Shown one piece after another: positions 1 to 6,778 of a DNA stretch of 45,242 nt; the stretch's first letter is position 1, and each line of letters opens with the position of its first letter. The DNA comes from a virus, in the IMG/VR virus record IMGVR_UViG_3300035670_000394, positions 1 through 45,242 of that record; one strand, given 5' to 3'. Below the pieces are notes generated by a model that saw only the letters and a list, made by a program, of their open reading frames with translations, made no database searches and had not been told where the DNA came from. Both the position numbers and the translations under genes were made by a program.

Positions 1-129
1 CGTGACCGCTTCCCCTCGCGTGCGGCCGGGCGGCCGGGGTGGTCGATACCTCTATCCCTCTCCCCGTGCGCCTGCCATGCGAGCCTAGCGTAACGTTCAT
101 AACCCTCGATTTAACAACACGTTATGACT
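1..129. repeat. Left copy of the 129-bp end repeat
   Basis: Bases 4-129 are identical to 45117-45242. Bases 1-3 match 45114-45116 except for T against C at the third base. The exact match is thus 126 bp. This is either a short direct terminal repeat of a linear virion genome or the overlap an assembler leaves when it closes a circular (or circularly permuted) genome. The size is close to common assembly k-mer lengths, so the artefact reading is at least as likely. Confidence 0.95.
97..127. promoter_or_regulatory. Inverted repeat near the end-repeat border
   Basis: TCATAAC at 97-103 is mirrored by GTTATGA at 121-127, with a 17-base AT-rich spacer. The right arm ends two bases before the terminal repeat ends. 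The geometry suits a dimeric DNA-binding protein or a recognition element at a genome end. There is no direct evidence for either role. Confidence 0.35.
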
Positions 130-175
130 ACTCCATGTATGGTTCCTTTCCCATGGGATACTGCGTGAGCCTGAC

Positions 176-195
176 CGTGAACATCAGTGTTCACG
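176..195. promoter_or_regulatory. Perfect 8-bp inverted repeat, operator-like
   Basis: CGTGAACA (176-183) and TGTTCACG (188-195) form a perfect palindrome with a 4-base centre. The 20-bp length and symmetry fit an operator for a dimeric helix-turn-helix protein such as the one encoded at 2847-3221. It could equally be an RNA hairpin. Binding is inferred, not shown. Confidence 0.45.
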
Positions 196-240
196 ATGAA
201 TGCTCTTTGCTGTTGCGTGCCGCGCGGGACGCTTGTATCC

Positions 241-284
241 CGTACCCGCGCGGGAAGGTCAACGGATACGTACCCTCGCGGGAA
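241..284 (+). repeat. Two 16-bp near-identical direct repeats
   Basis: CGTACCCGCGCGGGAA at 241-256 recurs at 269-284 with one change (CGTACCCTCGCGGGAA), so the copies start 28 bp apart. Each copy is partly palindromic around CGCGGG. They lie between the operator-like palindrome and the first gene, so they may be paired regulator sites or phage promoters. Confidence 0.4.
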
Positions 285-603
285 CCCTTACTCCCTCGAC
301 GGTGCCGCGCCGAGAGCCGGGACAGGTGGAAATGACTACAACAGCCCGGAAGGCCCACAGCACCTAGGAGCGAAAGGGAAACGACCTGCCGCTAAGAAAC
401 GGCCGGGTTTTCGGGAAGCCTTTGGATGTAAGATGCCAGGGCACCGTGCGATCCCCCGCACGACACTGGATACGATCCGAAGAGTCCGAACCGCGCAGCG
501 CGCGATGACCGTGAGTACTCCGTGAGCGTGCCGTGACCGCGGGTAGGAAAGATGGTCCCTCCTTCAAGGGGCTCCCATCACGTTCAACACCACAGGAGCC
601 CTC

Positions 604-1029
604 ATGCCGAAGAGCAAGTCTTTCGTCGCCCCGAAGTCCACTCCCTCCACCGTCGTCAACGAGGTTGAGACCTTCATGGCGCTCAGCCCGTCCGACTCCA
701 CGATCCTCCGGGAGAAGAAGTCGGAGGAGAAGACGTACGACCAGATCCTGGGGATCGTGGGCGGTATCAAGGAGGCGGGGAACGAGGTTTCCGCAACGAA
801 CCTCTCCTCTCGCCTCTCCTCCACGATGTCGAAGCACCTCGGACACGCCGCCATCGTCCGCGCGGCGGGTAAGTACAAGCTGTCCCGGCGGGACTTCGAG
901 AAGCTCATGAAGCTCCACGCCGTCCGCCAGTCCCTCACGGGGAAGGAGCGCGCCGAGAAGACCGAGGAAATGAACCTCATCGCGCAGCGCGCCGTCCCCG
1001 TCACCGCCGAGTCGGTCTCGGCGGCCTAG
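604..1029 (+). CDS. Hypothetical basic/helical protein, first plus-strand gene
   Basis: 141 residues, ATG start, with AGGAG about 6 bases upstream. The protein is rich in Lys, Ser, Glu and Ala and predicted mostly helical, with no membrane segment, signal peptide or Cys cluster. I do not recognise the family. As the first gene after the regulatory region it is probably expressed early and may act on the host, but that rests only on position. It is followed by 274 bp of non-coding sequence, so it may be its own transcription unit. Confidence 0.75.
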   Translation: MPKSKSFVAPKSTPSTVVNEVETFMALSPSDSTILREKKSEEKTYDQILGIVGGIKEAGNEVSATNLSSRLSSTMSKHLGHAAIVRAAGKYKLSRRDFEKLMKLHAVRQSLTGKERAEKTEEMNLIAQRAVPVTAESVSAA

Positions 1030-1303
1030 TACCAACCCGGGAGCCCCTCGAAGGGGGGACCGTCGAGACAGGGAATGCCCGGAGGGGTTATTCCTCGGAC
1101 GGGGACTGAATACCCCGCCCCTGCCCTATGCGAACGGGAGATACCCTGTTTCCGCAGCCCGAGGAGAATGCGGGTAAGCGAACAAACTCTCACCCAACCA
1201 CTACGGGGGGAGTGTGCGCTCTCCGCTCCCCCCGTGCCTTTCTCGGGAGTCTCCCTCCCCGGCCAGAGGTGGGAATAGGCCCGCCCGGTCGGGGGAGGTA
1301 AAG
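1030..1303. other. Intergenic stretch with hairpins
   Basis: No supported gene: an open frame from 1075 to 1278 lacks a spaced ribosome binding site and reads as low-quality Pro/Arg-rich protein. The stretch contains small GC stems (CGGGG 1100-1104 with CCCCG 1113-1117) and the large hairpin at 1204-1234. Confidence 0.5.
1204..1241 (+). terminator. 9-bp GC hairpin followed by a short T run
   Basis: CGGGGGGAG (1204-1212) pairs perfectly with CTCCCCCCG (1226-1234) over a 13-base loop, followed by TGCCTTT. The T tail is short for a classical intrinsic terminator, so it may instead stabilise or process the mRNA. Similar hairpins occur at 1833, 2466 and 13242, always between plus-strand genes. 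Confidence 0.5.
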
Positions 1304-1537
1304 ATGGAAGACTACCGTTGTCTCATGTGCGGGCAGGCTCTCTCTCTGCGGAAGGTGCGGCAGGGGATCGTGTGTCACCCGATCTGCGCGAAGTACTTCA
1401 ACTACACTGTGCGGGTCTTCGGGGTGGCTCTCTTCCGTGGTCCGCTCTACCGCGCGGCCCGCACGCTCATCGGGGACGCCCTCAAGGGTCTGCCCCCGTC
1501 CATCTTCGTGCCCCTCGTCGAGACGGTGGAGGGGTAG
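1304..1537 (+). CDS. Small zinc-ribbon protein
   Basis: 77 residues. The ATG at 1304 is chosen over upstream in-frame starts because GGAGGT lies 5-6 bases before it. The N-terminus has C-x2-C (CLMC, residues 6-9) and a second pair C-x3-C (CHPIC) about 18 residues later, a likely zinc ribbon. The remainder is hydrophobic/basic. Function unknown. It is one of a run of small Cys-rich proteins in this early region, which are commonly nucleic-acid or host-protein binders in phages. Confidence 0.7.
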   Translation: MEDYRCLMCGQALSLRKVRQGIVCHPICAKYFNYTVRVFGVALFRGPLYRAARTLIGDALKGLPPSIFVPLVETVEG

Positions 1538-1596
1538 TCTTCTCCCGGCACCTCGCAATGGGTGACCGGGGAGGGACATTCCCATAGGAGGAGCCT

Positions 1597-1821
1597 ATGT
1601 GCTTGAAGACTATGCTGTTGGAGGACTCCGCGAAGTTTTCCAACATGAGGAAGCGGGGGTACTACCCTCGTCACATCAGGACCAATCCCGCCCGTCTCTG
1701 GGGGATCTCCCGCATTCTCGACAGGGAGATGCTCTACCCAGACACGGGCGGTGGGGATTTCGTGTGGTGGAGGCAGCCCCTGCCCCGGTTCGACCGGCGG
1801 GGGTACTACCTCGCCCGGTAG
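1597..1821 (+). CDS. Hypothetical small basic protein
   Basis: 74 residues, ATG start preceded by AGGAGGAGCCT. Rich in Arg, Tyr and Trp (several R-G-Y-Y style patches, two Trp in a row near the middle), no membrane segment, no Cys pairs. The composition suggests nucleic-acid contact, but I recognise no family. Followed by a terminator-like hairpin 12 bp after its stop. Confidence 0.65.
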   Translation: MCLKTMLLEDSAKFSNMRKRGYYPRHIRTNPARLWGISRILDREMLYPDTGGGDFVWWRQPLPRFDRRGYYLAR

Positions 1822-1832
1822 TCTCGTGCCGA

Positions 1833-1873
1833 GAGCCTGCTCCCTACCCGTGGGAGGCAGGCTCTTTCCTTTT
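1833..1873 (+). terminator. Intrinsic-terminator-like hairpin
   Basis: GAGCCTGC-TCCC (1833-1844) pairs with GGGA-GGCAGGCTC (1852-1864), a 12-bp stem with one bulge and a 7-base loop, followed by TTTCCTTTTC. This is the best terminator-like element in the plus-strand block. The next gene's ribosome binding site starts only about 10 bp later, so readthrough is likely. Confidence 0.6.
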
Positions 1874-1893
1874 CACGGGGAGGAGGTAGTGGC

Positions 1894-2028
1894 ATGGAAA
1901 ACCACTACTGCTCAGAGTGTCTGAGCACTCGCCGGTTCGTCCCCCACGGGGACTACTGCGAGTGCGAGCGGTGCAAGAAGAGGCTCTGGTACCGAAGGGA
2001 GGAGAAGAGGGAGGTGGTGAATGCCTGA
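1894..2028 (+). CDS. 44-residue zinc-ribbon protein
   Basis: ATG start with AGGAGG 7-8 bases upstream. It encodes 44 residues with C-x2-C (CSEC, residues 6-9) and a C-terminal C-x-C-x2-C cluster (CECERC), then a basic tail. The 3' end overlaps the start of the next gene by 8 bp, indicating translational coupling. It is probably a zinc-binding small protein. Function unknown. Confidence 0.65.
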   Translation: MENHYCSECLSTRRFVPHGDYCECERCKKRLWYRREEKREVVNA

Positions 2029-2458
2029 TGTCGCCTCCATTGGGGGAGAAGACTACCGGGTAGGGGATGAGGTAGTGCTCATTCCCTGCTTCTGTTCCTG
2101 TAGGGTCGAGGTCACCGCAAAGGTCGGAAGCATCACTTCCAGTGGGAAGATCCTCTTGGGGGAGATGGTCTGCCCGAAGTGTGGGGAGAAAGAGCCCATG
2201 GGGTGGCTTGTGCCTTTCGGTGGGGATGACTACGGGATACACCATCCCTCCCTCATCTTCAACACCACCAGCGGTCCCATCGTGCCCGTGATCCAGCGGA
2301 AGGTGTGTGGCAACACTGCCACGATGGTCCCCGGGTGGGACAAGATCGAAGGGGGTACCTCCCTCGCCCCGGAAGAGGGGGAGAGCCTGCTCTCGTGGTC
2401 GGAGGATCACGAGCGGGAGTTCCGCCGTCGCAGGGATGCCCTGATGTTCGGAAAGTAG
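2021..2458 (+). CDS. Hypothetical protein with Cys clusters
   Basis: 145 residues, ATG with GGGAGGTGGTGA directly upstream. It contains C-x-C-x-C near residue 23-27 (CFCSC) and C-x2-C around residue 51 (CPKC), so a metal-binding site is likely. The C-terminal quarter is charged and helical, ending in a basic run. No recognised family. It sits between two zinc-ribbon genes and shares their style. Confidence 0.7.
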   Translation: MPDVASIGGEDYRVGDEVVLIPCFCSCRVEVTAKVGSITSSGKILLGEMVCPKCGEKEPMGWLVPFGGDDYGIHHPSLIFNTTSGPIVPVIQRKVCGNTATMVPGWDKIEGGTSLAPEEGESLLSWSEDHEREFRRRRDALMFGK

Positions 2459-2465
2459 TCACTAC

Positions 2466-2506
2466 CACCCTCTCCCCGTACCCGTCCGGGGGAGGGTGTT
2501 CTCCTT
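2466..2506 (+). terminator. Hairpin between early genes
   Basis: CACCCTCTCCCCG (2466-2478) pairs with CGGGGGAGGGTG (about 2487-2498) with one bulged base and an 8-base loop, followed by TTCTCCTT. Same architecture as the hairpin at 1833: GC stem, pyrimidine tail, next ribosome binding site immediately downstream. Confidence 0.5.
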
Positions 2507-2523
2507 GACGGGGGAGACAAGTC

Positions 2524-2850
2524 ATGCCGAAGTACCTGTGTCCTGCCGATCCCTTCAAGCTGAGGCTGAGGAAGATCGGGAAGTACGAGAAGTACCGCCG
2601 GGTTCCTCCGGCTATCGTCGTCCCGGCCTGCCAGTGCAGGGACACCACCAAGGGGGAGACCTGCCCCGAGTGCGGGTACAGGTGGCCCGTGGAGCCCCGT
2701 TCCGAGAGGCTGTGGGGCCAGTTCACGGGCCGGACCCTCTGGGTGCCCGTCGCCGTGCCCCACCCGAGGTACAGGGGGAAGCAAGCGGTTCACTACCTGC
2801 ACCACCACCCCCGGTACGAGGAGATCGGGCGGAAGCGGTTCGCCCGGTGA
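2524..2850 (+). CDS. Small zinc-ribbon protein
   Basis: 108 residues, ATG with GGGGAGA about 8 bases upstream. C-x-C (CQC) around residue 37 and C-x2-C (CPEC) around residue 47 form a probable zinc ribbon. The rest is strongly basic (Lys/Arg, with a His cluster HHH near residue 93). Probably nucleic-acid binding. Its stop codon overlaps the GTG start of the helix-turn-helix gene. Confidence 0.7.
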   Translation: MPKYLCPADPFKLRLRKIGKYEKYRRVPPAIVVPACQCRDTTKGETCPECGYRWPVEPRSERLWGQFTGRTLWVPVAVPHPRYRGKQAVHYLHHHPRYEEIGRKRFAR

Positions 2851-3221
2851 CGAGGAGAGGGGGGCCGAAGCCTCCTCTGTACCTGGCCTTCGGGAAGATG
2901 TTGAAGACCCGTATGGAGGAGGTATTCGGAGACGACAGCATTCGGGAGGTGGCCCGGCTGCTGGGCGTCTCCCCGAACCACGTCGTCCAATGGAGGTGCG
3001 GTCGCAGACTGCCCTCCATGAGGTTGCGTCCAGCAGTAGCGATCCTCATGGGGTGGGCCGAAGGTGCCCACGACACCATGGGGATCGAAAGGTTCCTCGC
3101 TTGGTGTACGGGGGCTGGTCCCCGGACCACACTAAGAGAGGCCGAGGAATGGAGGTTCAGGCATGGACATGGAAGTGCCTCGAACGACGACGACGGCGAC
3201 CGCAAGCATGAGCGTCAATGA
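2847..3221 (+). CDS. Helix-turn-helix regulator (Cro/CI-like)
   Basis: 124 residues from a GTG that overlaps the previous stop (GTGA). An ATG at 2898 is an alternative start. The segment reading SIREVARLLGVSPNHVVQW is a standard helix-turn-helix of the Cro/CI type, followed by an Arg-rich recognition-helix end. The C-terminal tail is Asp/Asn-rich and overlaps the amidoligase gene by 59 bp, an unusually long overlap. It is the only clear transcription factor in the window. I infer that it controls the plus-strand block, perhaps through the palindrome at 176-195. Confidence 0.7.
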   Translation: MTRRGGPKPPLYLAFGKMLKTRMEEVFGDDSIREVARLLGVSPNHVVQWRCGRRLPSMRLRPAVAILMGWAEGAHDTMGIERFLAWCTGAGPRTTLREAEEWRFRHGHGSASNDDDGDRKHERQ

Positions 3222-4560
3222 GGCGGGTATCTTGGATGAGGTGTCCGTCGAGACACCGAAGAGGTGGGTAGTCAACGGGCGTCTCTTCCAGGAGGGGACA
3301 CTGGTGGGGATGAGGAACGGAGTCATCGCCCGGTTCACCCACAGGGACGACAGCGGGCACTTCTGCTTCAAGCCCGTTAACGGGCGGTGCCCCTGCTGCC
3401 CGAACTGTGAGAGTGGGTGGAGTCTTGACTATGAGAGGTGTCACGACGAAGAGGAGATGGCCCTCTACAAGGTCTTCACGATCTGGCCGGAGGGCACGGA
3501 TATCTACCTCGACAGGACCGCCGGAGCGCGGACGGCGCCTGCCCCCTGCATCGAGGCGAACCGCCGCACCATACGGGATGTCTACCCCGACGAGGACTTC
3601 CGCTACCTCACGTCCAGTGGGGAGCGGGAGTGGTCTCGCTGGCTGACGTTCGATCACTACCCCTACGGGGCGGCGGTCTGGCATGAGGGAGTGGGGTATC
3701 CCCTCTTCCCGGAGGGTGCAGCGTGGGCGGATACCTTCGCTGAGCCCGAAGAGTCACCGCCGCCTCCTCCTCCTCCTCCCCGTCCCCGCTATCCGAGGCT
3801 ACAGGACCACTTCGACCGTCCCGTGGGGGGCTGGAAACCACGGGGCAGGAAGAAGCCCTGGTTCGGAGTGGAGGTGGAGGTCGAGCCTGCCGGACGGGCC
3901 GAGGATGACGGGAGCGATGTCATCGCCGGGTTCCCTGAACCAGAGGATGTCATCTTCAAGAAGGATGGGAGCCTCAACTACGGAGGTTTCGAGGTGGTGT
4001 CGCACCCCGCCTCGATCCAGTGGTGGAGGCGGAAGGACGTGAGCAAGTGGTTCAACTACCTCGATGAGCAGGGGTATCACTCATGGGGTAGCAACAACTG
4101 TGGGATGCACGTCCACATTTCTCGGGACGCACTCACTCCACTCCAGTGGTGGAGGGTAGCGAAGGTACTGTCTTTCCAGTGGTTCACTTTCGCTGTCTCC
4201 CGCCGGAAGGACTTGAGTGAGCTTCGGTCGTGGGCGTACTGGCCCATGTACGAAAGCCCGAGGGCGTACCTCGAAAGGGTTTCCACGAGTGAGAGGCACC
4301 GTGCCGTGAACATGAGCAACGACAACACGGTGGAGATCCGCATCTTCAAGGGGACGTTGCTCCCGTCGTCCTTCAAGAGGAACCTGGAACTGGTGAACGC
4401 ACTCCTGCGGTACGCCAAGACCAGCTTCGTGAGCATGAAGCACGAGGGGGCCAGTGCCTTCCTCGACTGGATGAAGAAGCCCGCCTCGAAGAAGGCTCTC
4501 GGGAAGAGGGCTCACCGCGAGGTGCGTAGTTTCCTGAAGGAGGTGAAGCTGTGTGCATGA
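3163..4560 (+). CDS. Amidoligase (COOH-NH2 ligase family) with N-terminal extension
   Basis: 465 residues. ATG at 3163 has GGAGG 7 bases upstream; ATG at 3208 is a weaker alternative. Residues 1-200 are an extension with a Cys cluster (CPCCPNC near residue 72-78) and a run of about eight prolines (near residue 193). The catalytic domain begins around residue 230 and shows the family motifs: FGVEVEVE (234-241), KDGSL with FEVVSHP (267-282), CGMHVHIS (313-320) and TVEIRIFKGTL (389-399). Members of this ATP-dependent, glutamine-synthetase-fold family form amide bonds between carboxylates and amines. The next gene, overlapping by 10 bp, is a class II glutamine amidotransferase, the usual ammonia donor. 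The substrate is unknown. Confidence 0.85.
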   Translation: MDMEVPRTTTTATASMSVNEAGILDEVSVETPKRWVVNGRLFQEGTLVGMRNGVIARFTHRDDSGHFCFKPVNGRCPCCPNCESGWSLDYERCHDEEEMALYKVFTIWPEGTDIYLDRTAGARTAPAPCIEANRRTIRDVYPDEDFRYLTSSGEREWSRWLTFDHYPYGAAVWHEGVGYPLFPEGAAWADTFAEPEESPPPPPPPPRPRYPRLQDHFDRPVGGWKPRGRKKPWFGVEVEVEPAGRAEDDGSDVIAGFPEPEDVIFKKDGSLNYGGFEVVSHPASIQWWRRKDVSKWFNYLDEQGYHSWGSNNCGMHVHISRDALTPLQWWRVAKVLSFQWFTFAVSRRKDLSELRSWAYWPMYESPRAYLERVSTSERHRAVNMSNDNTVEIRIFKGTLLPSSFKRNLELVNALLRYAKTSFVSMKHEGASAFLDWMKKPASKKALGKRAHREVRSFLKEVKLCA

Positions 4561-5192
4561 TCGTAGTCAGTGAGACTGGCCGGAAGATCCCGACAAAGGA
4601 ACTGGAAGACCACTGGTTCCACAACTCGGACGGTGCGGGGTTCATGTTCCCGGATGGTCGGGGCAAGCTGGTGATCTTCAAGCCCTTCTTCACTGTCAAG
4701 AGTTTGCTCCTCGCCTACGACCGTATCCCGTCCGGTCGTCCCCATGTCGTACACTTCAGGCTCAGCACGAGCGGGAAGGAGGACAAGAAGAACACCCACC
4801 CCCACCGGATCGACAACCACGAGATCGGACTGGTCCACAACGGGGTGCTGCACGACTTCCTCCCGGGGTGGGAGAGGAAGAAGGTGATGTCCGATACGGT
4901 GTGGCTGGTCCGCACGGTACTGGCCCGGCGTGCATCGAAACAGTTGATGCACCCCCACTTCCTCACATGGCTGGGGAAGGTCATCGGCTACAACAAGATC
5001 GTCCTCATGGACGGGCAGGGTCGGATCGGGTATGCCAACAAGCACCTCGGGGTGGAGAAGAACGGCTTCTGGTATTCCTCCGACCCGGACTGGAAGCCTG
5101 TCTACACCCACCTCACCGACGACGAGAAGTGGCGTCAGTACTGGGAGGAGAAGAACGGGAAGTGGTACTACAAGGGTCTCGCAGTTGACTAA
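4551..5192 (+). CDS. Class II glutamine amidotransferase (Ntn hydrolase)
   Basis: 213 residues. The GTG at 4551, with GGAGGT 6 bases upstream, is preferred over ATG 4557 because it places Cys at position 2, the N-terminal nucleophile exposed after Met removal. Supporting motifs: NSDGAG (25-30), Arg70 in VHFRLS, HNGVL (96-100) with the oxyanion Asn-Gly, and SDT (114-116). The family hydrolyses glutamine to supply ammonia. Here there is no synthase domain in the chain, so the overlapping amidoligase is the obvious partner. The last third beyond about residue 150 is Trp/Lys-rich and less conserved. Confidence 0.85.
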   Translation: MCMIVVSETGRKIPTKELEDHWFHNSDGAGFMFPDGRGKLVIFKPFFTVKSLLLAYDRIPSGRPHVVHFRLSTSGKEDKKNTHPHRIDNHEIGLVHNGVLHDFLPGWERKKVMSDTVWLVRTVLARRASKQLMHPHFLTWLGKVIGYNKIVLMDGQGRIGYANKHLGVEKNGFWYSSDPDWKPVYTHLTDDEKWRQYWEEKNGKWYYKGLAVD

Positions 5193-5201
5193 GGAGAAAG
5201 G

Positions 5202-5444
5202 ATGAAGGCAAAGCACAACGGTAGCACCTTCACTGTCTGGGTCACAGAGCAGGAGGTCCGGGACTTCATGGACACCTGGCCCTGCTCCGGTCTTTCGGGG
5301 GAAGGAGGGAGCTTTACCTTCGCCACGAGGAACGGTGACCTTGTGGACCACACCTTCGGAGACGTAGAAGACGGGTACGCCCTCGCTGCCCTGAGTGAGG
5401 ACGCCCAGGAGTACGGCAAGTCGGTTCTCGGATTGGAGGAGTAG
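5202..5444 (+). CDS. Hypothetical small acidic protein
   Basis: 80 residues, ATG preceded by AAGGAGAAAGG. Acidic, with one Cys and no membrane segment. Pattern FTVWVTEQEVRDFMDTW near the N-terminus looks like a small alpha/beta fold. It lies between the amidotransferase and the DUF932 gene with 1-10 bp gaps, so it is co-transcribed and could be an accessory or acceptor protein of the amidoligase pair. That is guilt by association only. Confidence 0.65.
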   Translation: MKAKHNGSTFTVWVTEQEVRDFMDTWPCSGLSGEGGSFTFATRNGDLVDHTFGDVEDGYALAALSEDAQEYGKSVLGLEE

Positions 5445-5445
5445 C

Positions 5446-6591
5446 GTGCACAACATCTTTCAGCAGAGGTTCGTGGCATCGGATGAAGCAGGATGGCATG
5501 AAAGGGGGATCACCTACAAAGGTGATCTGACCTTCGAGAAGGCATGGGAACTGGCGAATATGCCGGTAGAGGTGGTGTCCCGGCAAGCCCTGTACCTGCT
5601 GGATGAGAGCAAGTCCGCCGGGGCTATCATGCCGGACGGTCTGCCCAACCTTCGGAAGGCTGGACTCCTCGATGAGGATCACCGCCCGGTGAGGAACTCC
5701 GGCTTCCGTATCATCCTCTCTCGGGATGCGGACGGTACCACCTGGCCCCTCGGTCAGGCATCCGAGATCCACAAGAACATCCAGAGGGAGCACCTCCACA
5801 CCTGCCTCAAGCCTCTCCTCGATGCGGGGTGCAGGGTGGAGACAACCCTCTCCCTCGACTATGGGAGGAAGTGGATTGTCCTGCTCCGTCTGGAGGAGGA
5901 CATCTCGGTGGGTGGGCAGAAGTACACCTCCTACCTCATGGCCTCCGTCAGACTGGATGCCAAGGGAGGTCTGCACCTCCAGCCCACCATGATCCGAGTC
6001 GTCTGTGAGAACACCGAGCAGATGGCTCTTGCCGGGCATGAGAAGTACCTGCGAATCTACCACAAGGGGGACGTGATCGGTAAGTGCAGGGATGCTGCTG
6101 CTGTCATCGAAGAGGGTTACAAGCTCCTCCAAGAAAGAGCGGTGACCCTGGCTGAGATGCTGGTGGTGAAGATCAAGCCGGAGGACAACGCCAAGATCCT
6201 GTCCCGTGTCTTCGGATGGGGTGACCCAAGGGAGTGGACGGATCGAGAGGAGAGCAGAAGGAAGTCCCGCTTGACCGAACTCGGTCGGATCTTCGAGCAG
6301 TCCTTGGGTCTGGAACCCACCCAGAAGAATACACTCTACCACCTGCACAACACTCTTACCCAGTGGACGGACCACCAGTGGGGGAAGGGCCGGAAACTGG
6401 ATGCACTGCTCACGACCGGCAACCAGTGGAAGGAGAGGTCCTTCCTCTTCTGCAAGAAGATCGTAGAGGCAAATGGTGAAGTGAAGGTGGTCTACGAGGA
6501 GCGTCCAGCCACCGATGATGAACTCCAGGAAGTCGGAGCCAGCGAGATGCGAGACCTCCTGAAGTCCCCAGTCAAGACTGACAGGGATTAG
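5446..6591 (+). CDS. DUF932 family protein
   Basis: 381 residues. The GTG at 5446 is used because GGAGG lies 6 bases upstream. Features of DUF932 (phage/plasmid-related TIGR03299-like proteins): an N-terminal stretch with W-x-x-x-G-x-x, a central beta-rich domain and the diagnostic segment VVCENTEQMAL (about residues 186-196) followed by a basic helical half. The family is widespread in phages and plasmids and has no proven biochemical role; links to DNA recombination have been suggested. Last gene of the amidoligase-containing run, followed by a hairpin. Confidence 0.75.
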   Translation: MHNIFQQRFVASDEAGWHERGITYKGDLTFEKAWELANMPVEVVSRQALYLLDESKSAGAIMPDGLPNLRKAGLLDEDHRPVRNSGFRIILSRDADGTTWPLGQASEIHKNIQREHLHTCLKPLLDAGCRVETTLSLDYGRKWIVLLRLEEDISVGGQKYTSYLMASVRLDAKGGLHLQPTMIRVVCENTEQMALAGHEKYLRIYHKGDVIGKCRDAAAVIEEGYKLLQERAVTLAEMLVVKIKPEDNAKILSRVFGWGDPREWTDREESRRKSRLTELGRIFEQSLGLEPTQKNTLYHLHNTLTQWTDHQWGKGRKLDALLTTGNQWKERSFLFCKKIVEANGEVKVVYEERPATDDELQEVGASEMRDLLKSPVKTDRD

Positions 6592-6778
6592 GTTCCTGTC
6601 AGGTCTCTCCTGTGGAGGAGGGGGAGGGGCAGTCCGCACTCCCCCTCCAGCAGGCCCAGGAAGGCCCCTAGGATTGCGTAGGATCGACTTTCTCGGGTGC
6701 CCCGCTGGTACCCCACCGACCCCCCCTACCCTGGGCTCAGATCGAGGGTCGGTGTACAGAGAATGTACAGGAGGCAGC
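6592..6778 (+). other. Intergenic region with a perfect 10-bp GC hairpin
   Basis: GGAGGGGGAG (6617-6626) pairs perfectly with CTCCCCCTCC (6639-6648) over 12 bases. It is not followed by a T run, so Rho-independent termination is uncertain. The remaining 120 bp contain GC-rich repeats and the TGTACA pair upstream of the next gene. This is the longest gap inside the plus-strand block after 1.3 kb and a reasonable place for a second promoter, though no consensus is visible. Confidence 0.5.
6753..6769 (+). promoter_or_regulatory. TGTACA pair next to the ribosome binding site
   Basis: TGTACA at 6753-6758 and again at 6764-6769, 11 bp apart, directly abutting the GGAGG of the gene at 6779. Each is a palindrome, and together they form a hairpin with a 5-base loop. 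They could be protein sites on one face of the helix, or a translational control stem beside the ribosome binding site. Confidence 0.35.

Larger units (their letters stand above)
130..603. other. Non-coding leader region before the plus-strand block
   Basis: I see no convincing gene here: the short open frames lack ribosome binding sites and protein-like composition. The stretch contains short inverted and direct repeats (listed separately), a 6-bp hairpin CGTGCG/CGCACG at 445-450 and 457-462, and several GC-rich palindromes. I could not find a clear sigma-70 promoter. TTGCGT followed after 17 bases by TATCCC (around 213-241) is a weak candidate. It probably holds the control elements for the plus-strand genes. 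Confidence 0.5.

Noticed and set aside
187-525. Open frame in the leader region
   Set aside because: No ribosome binding site, composition Arg/Pro/Thr-rich, contains the repeats; non-coding is more likely.
1075-1278. Possible 67-residue gene
   Set aside because: No spaced ribosome binding site, hairpin sequences inside, no protein-like pattern.
2847-3221. Lysogeny repressor
   Set aside because: It has a helix-turn-helix, but no integrase, excisionase or partition genes occur, so a lytic regulator is more likely.
4512-5456. Minus-strand frame opposite the glutamine amidotransferase
   Set aside because: Leu/Val-rich antisense shadow; the plus-strand gene has the catalytic motifs.
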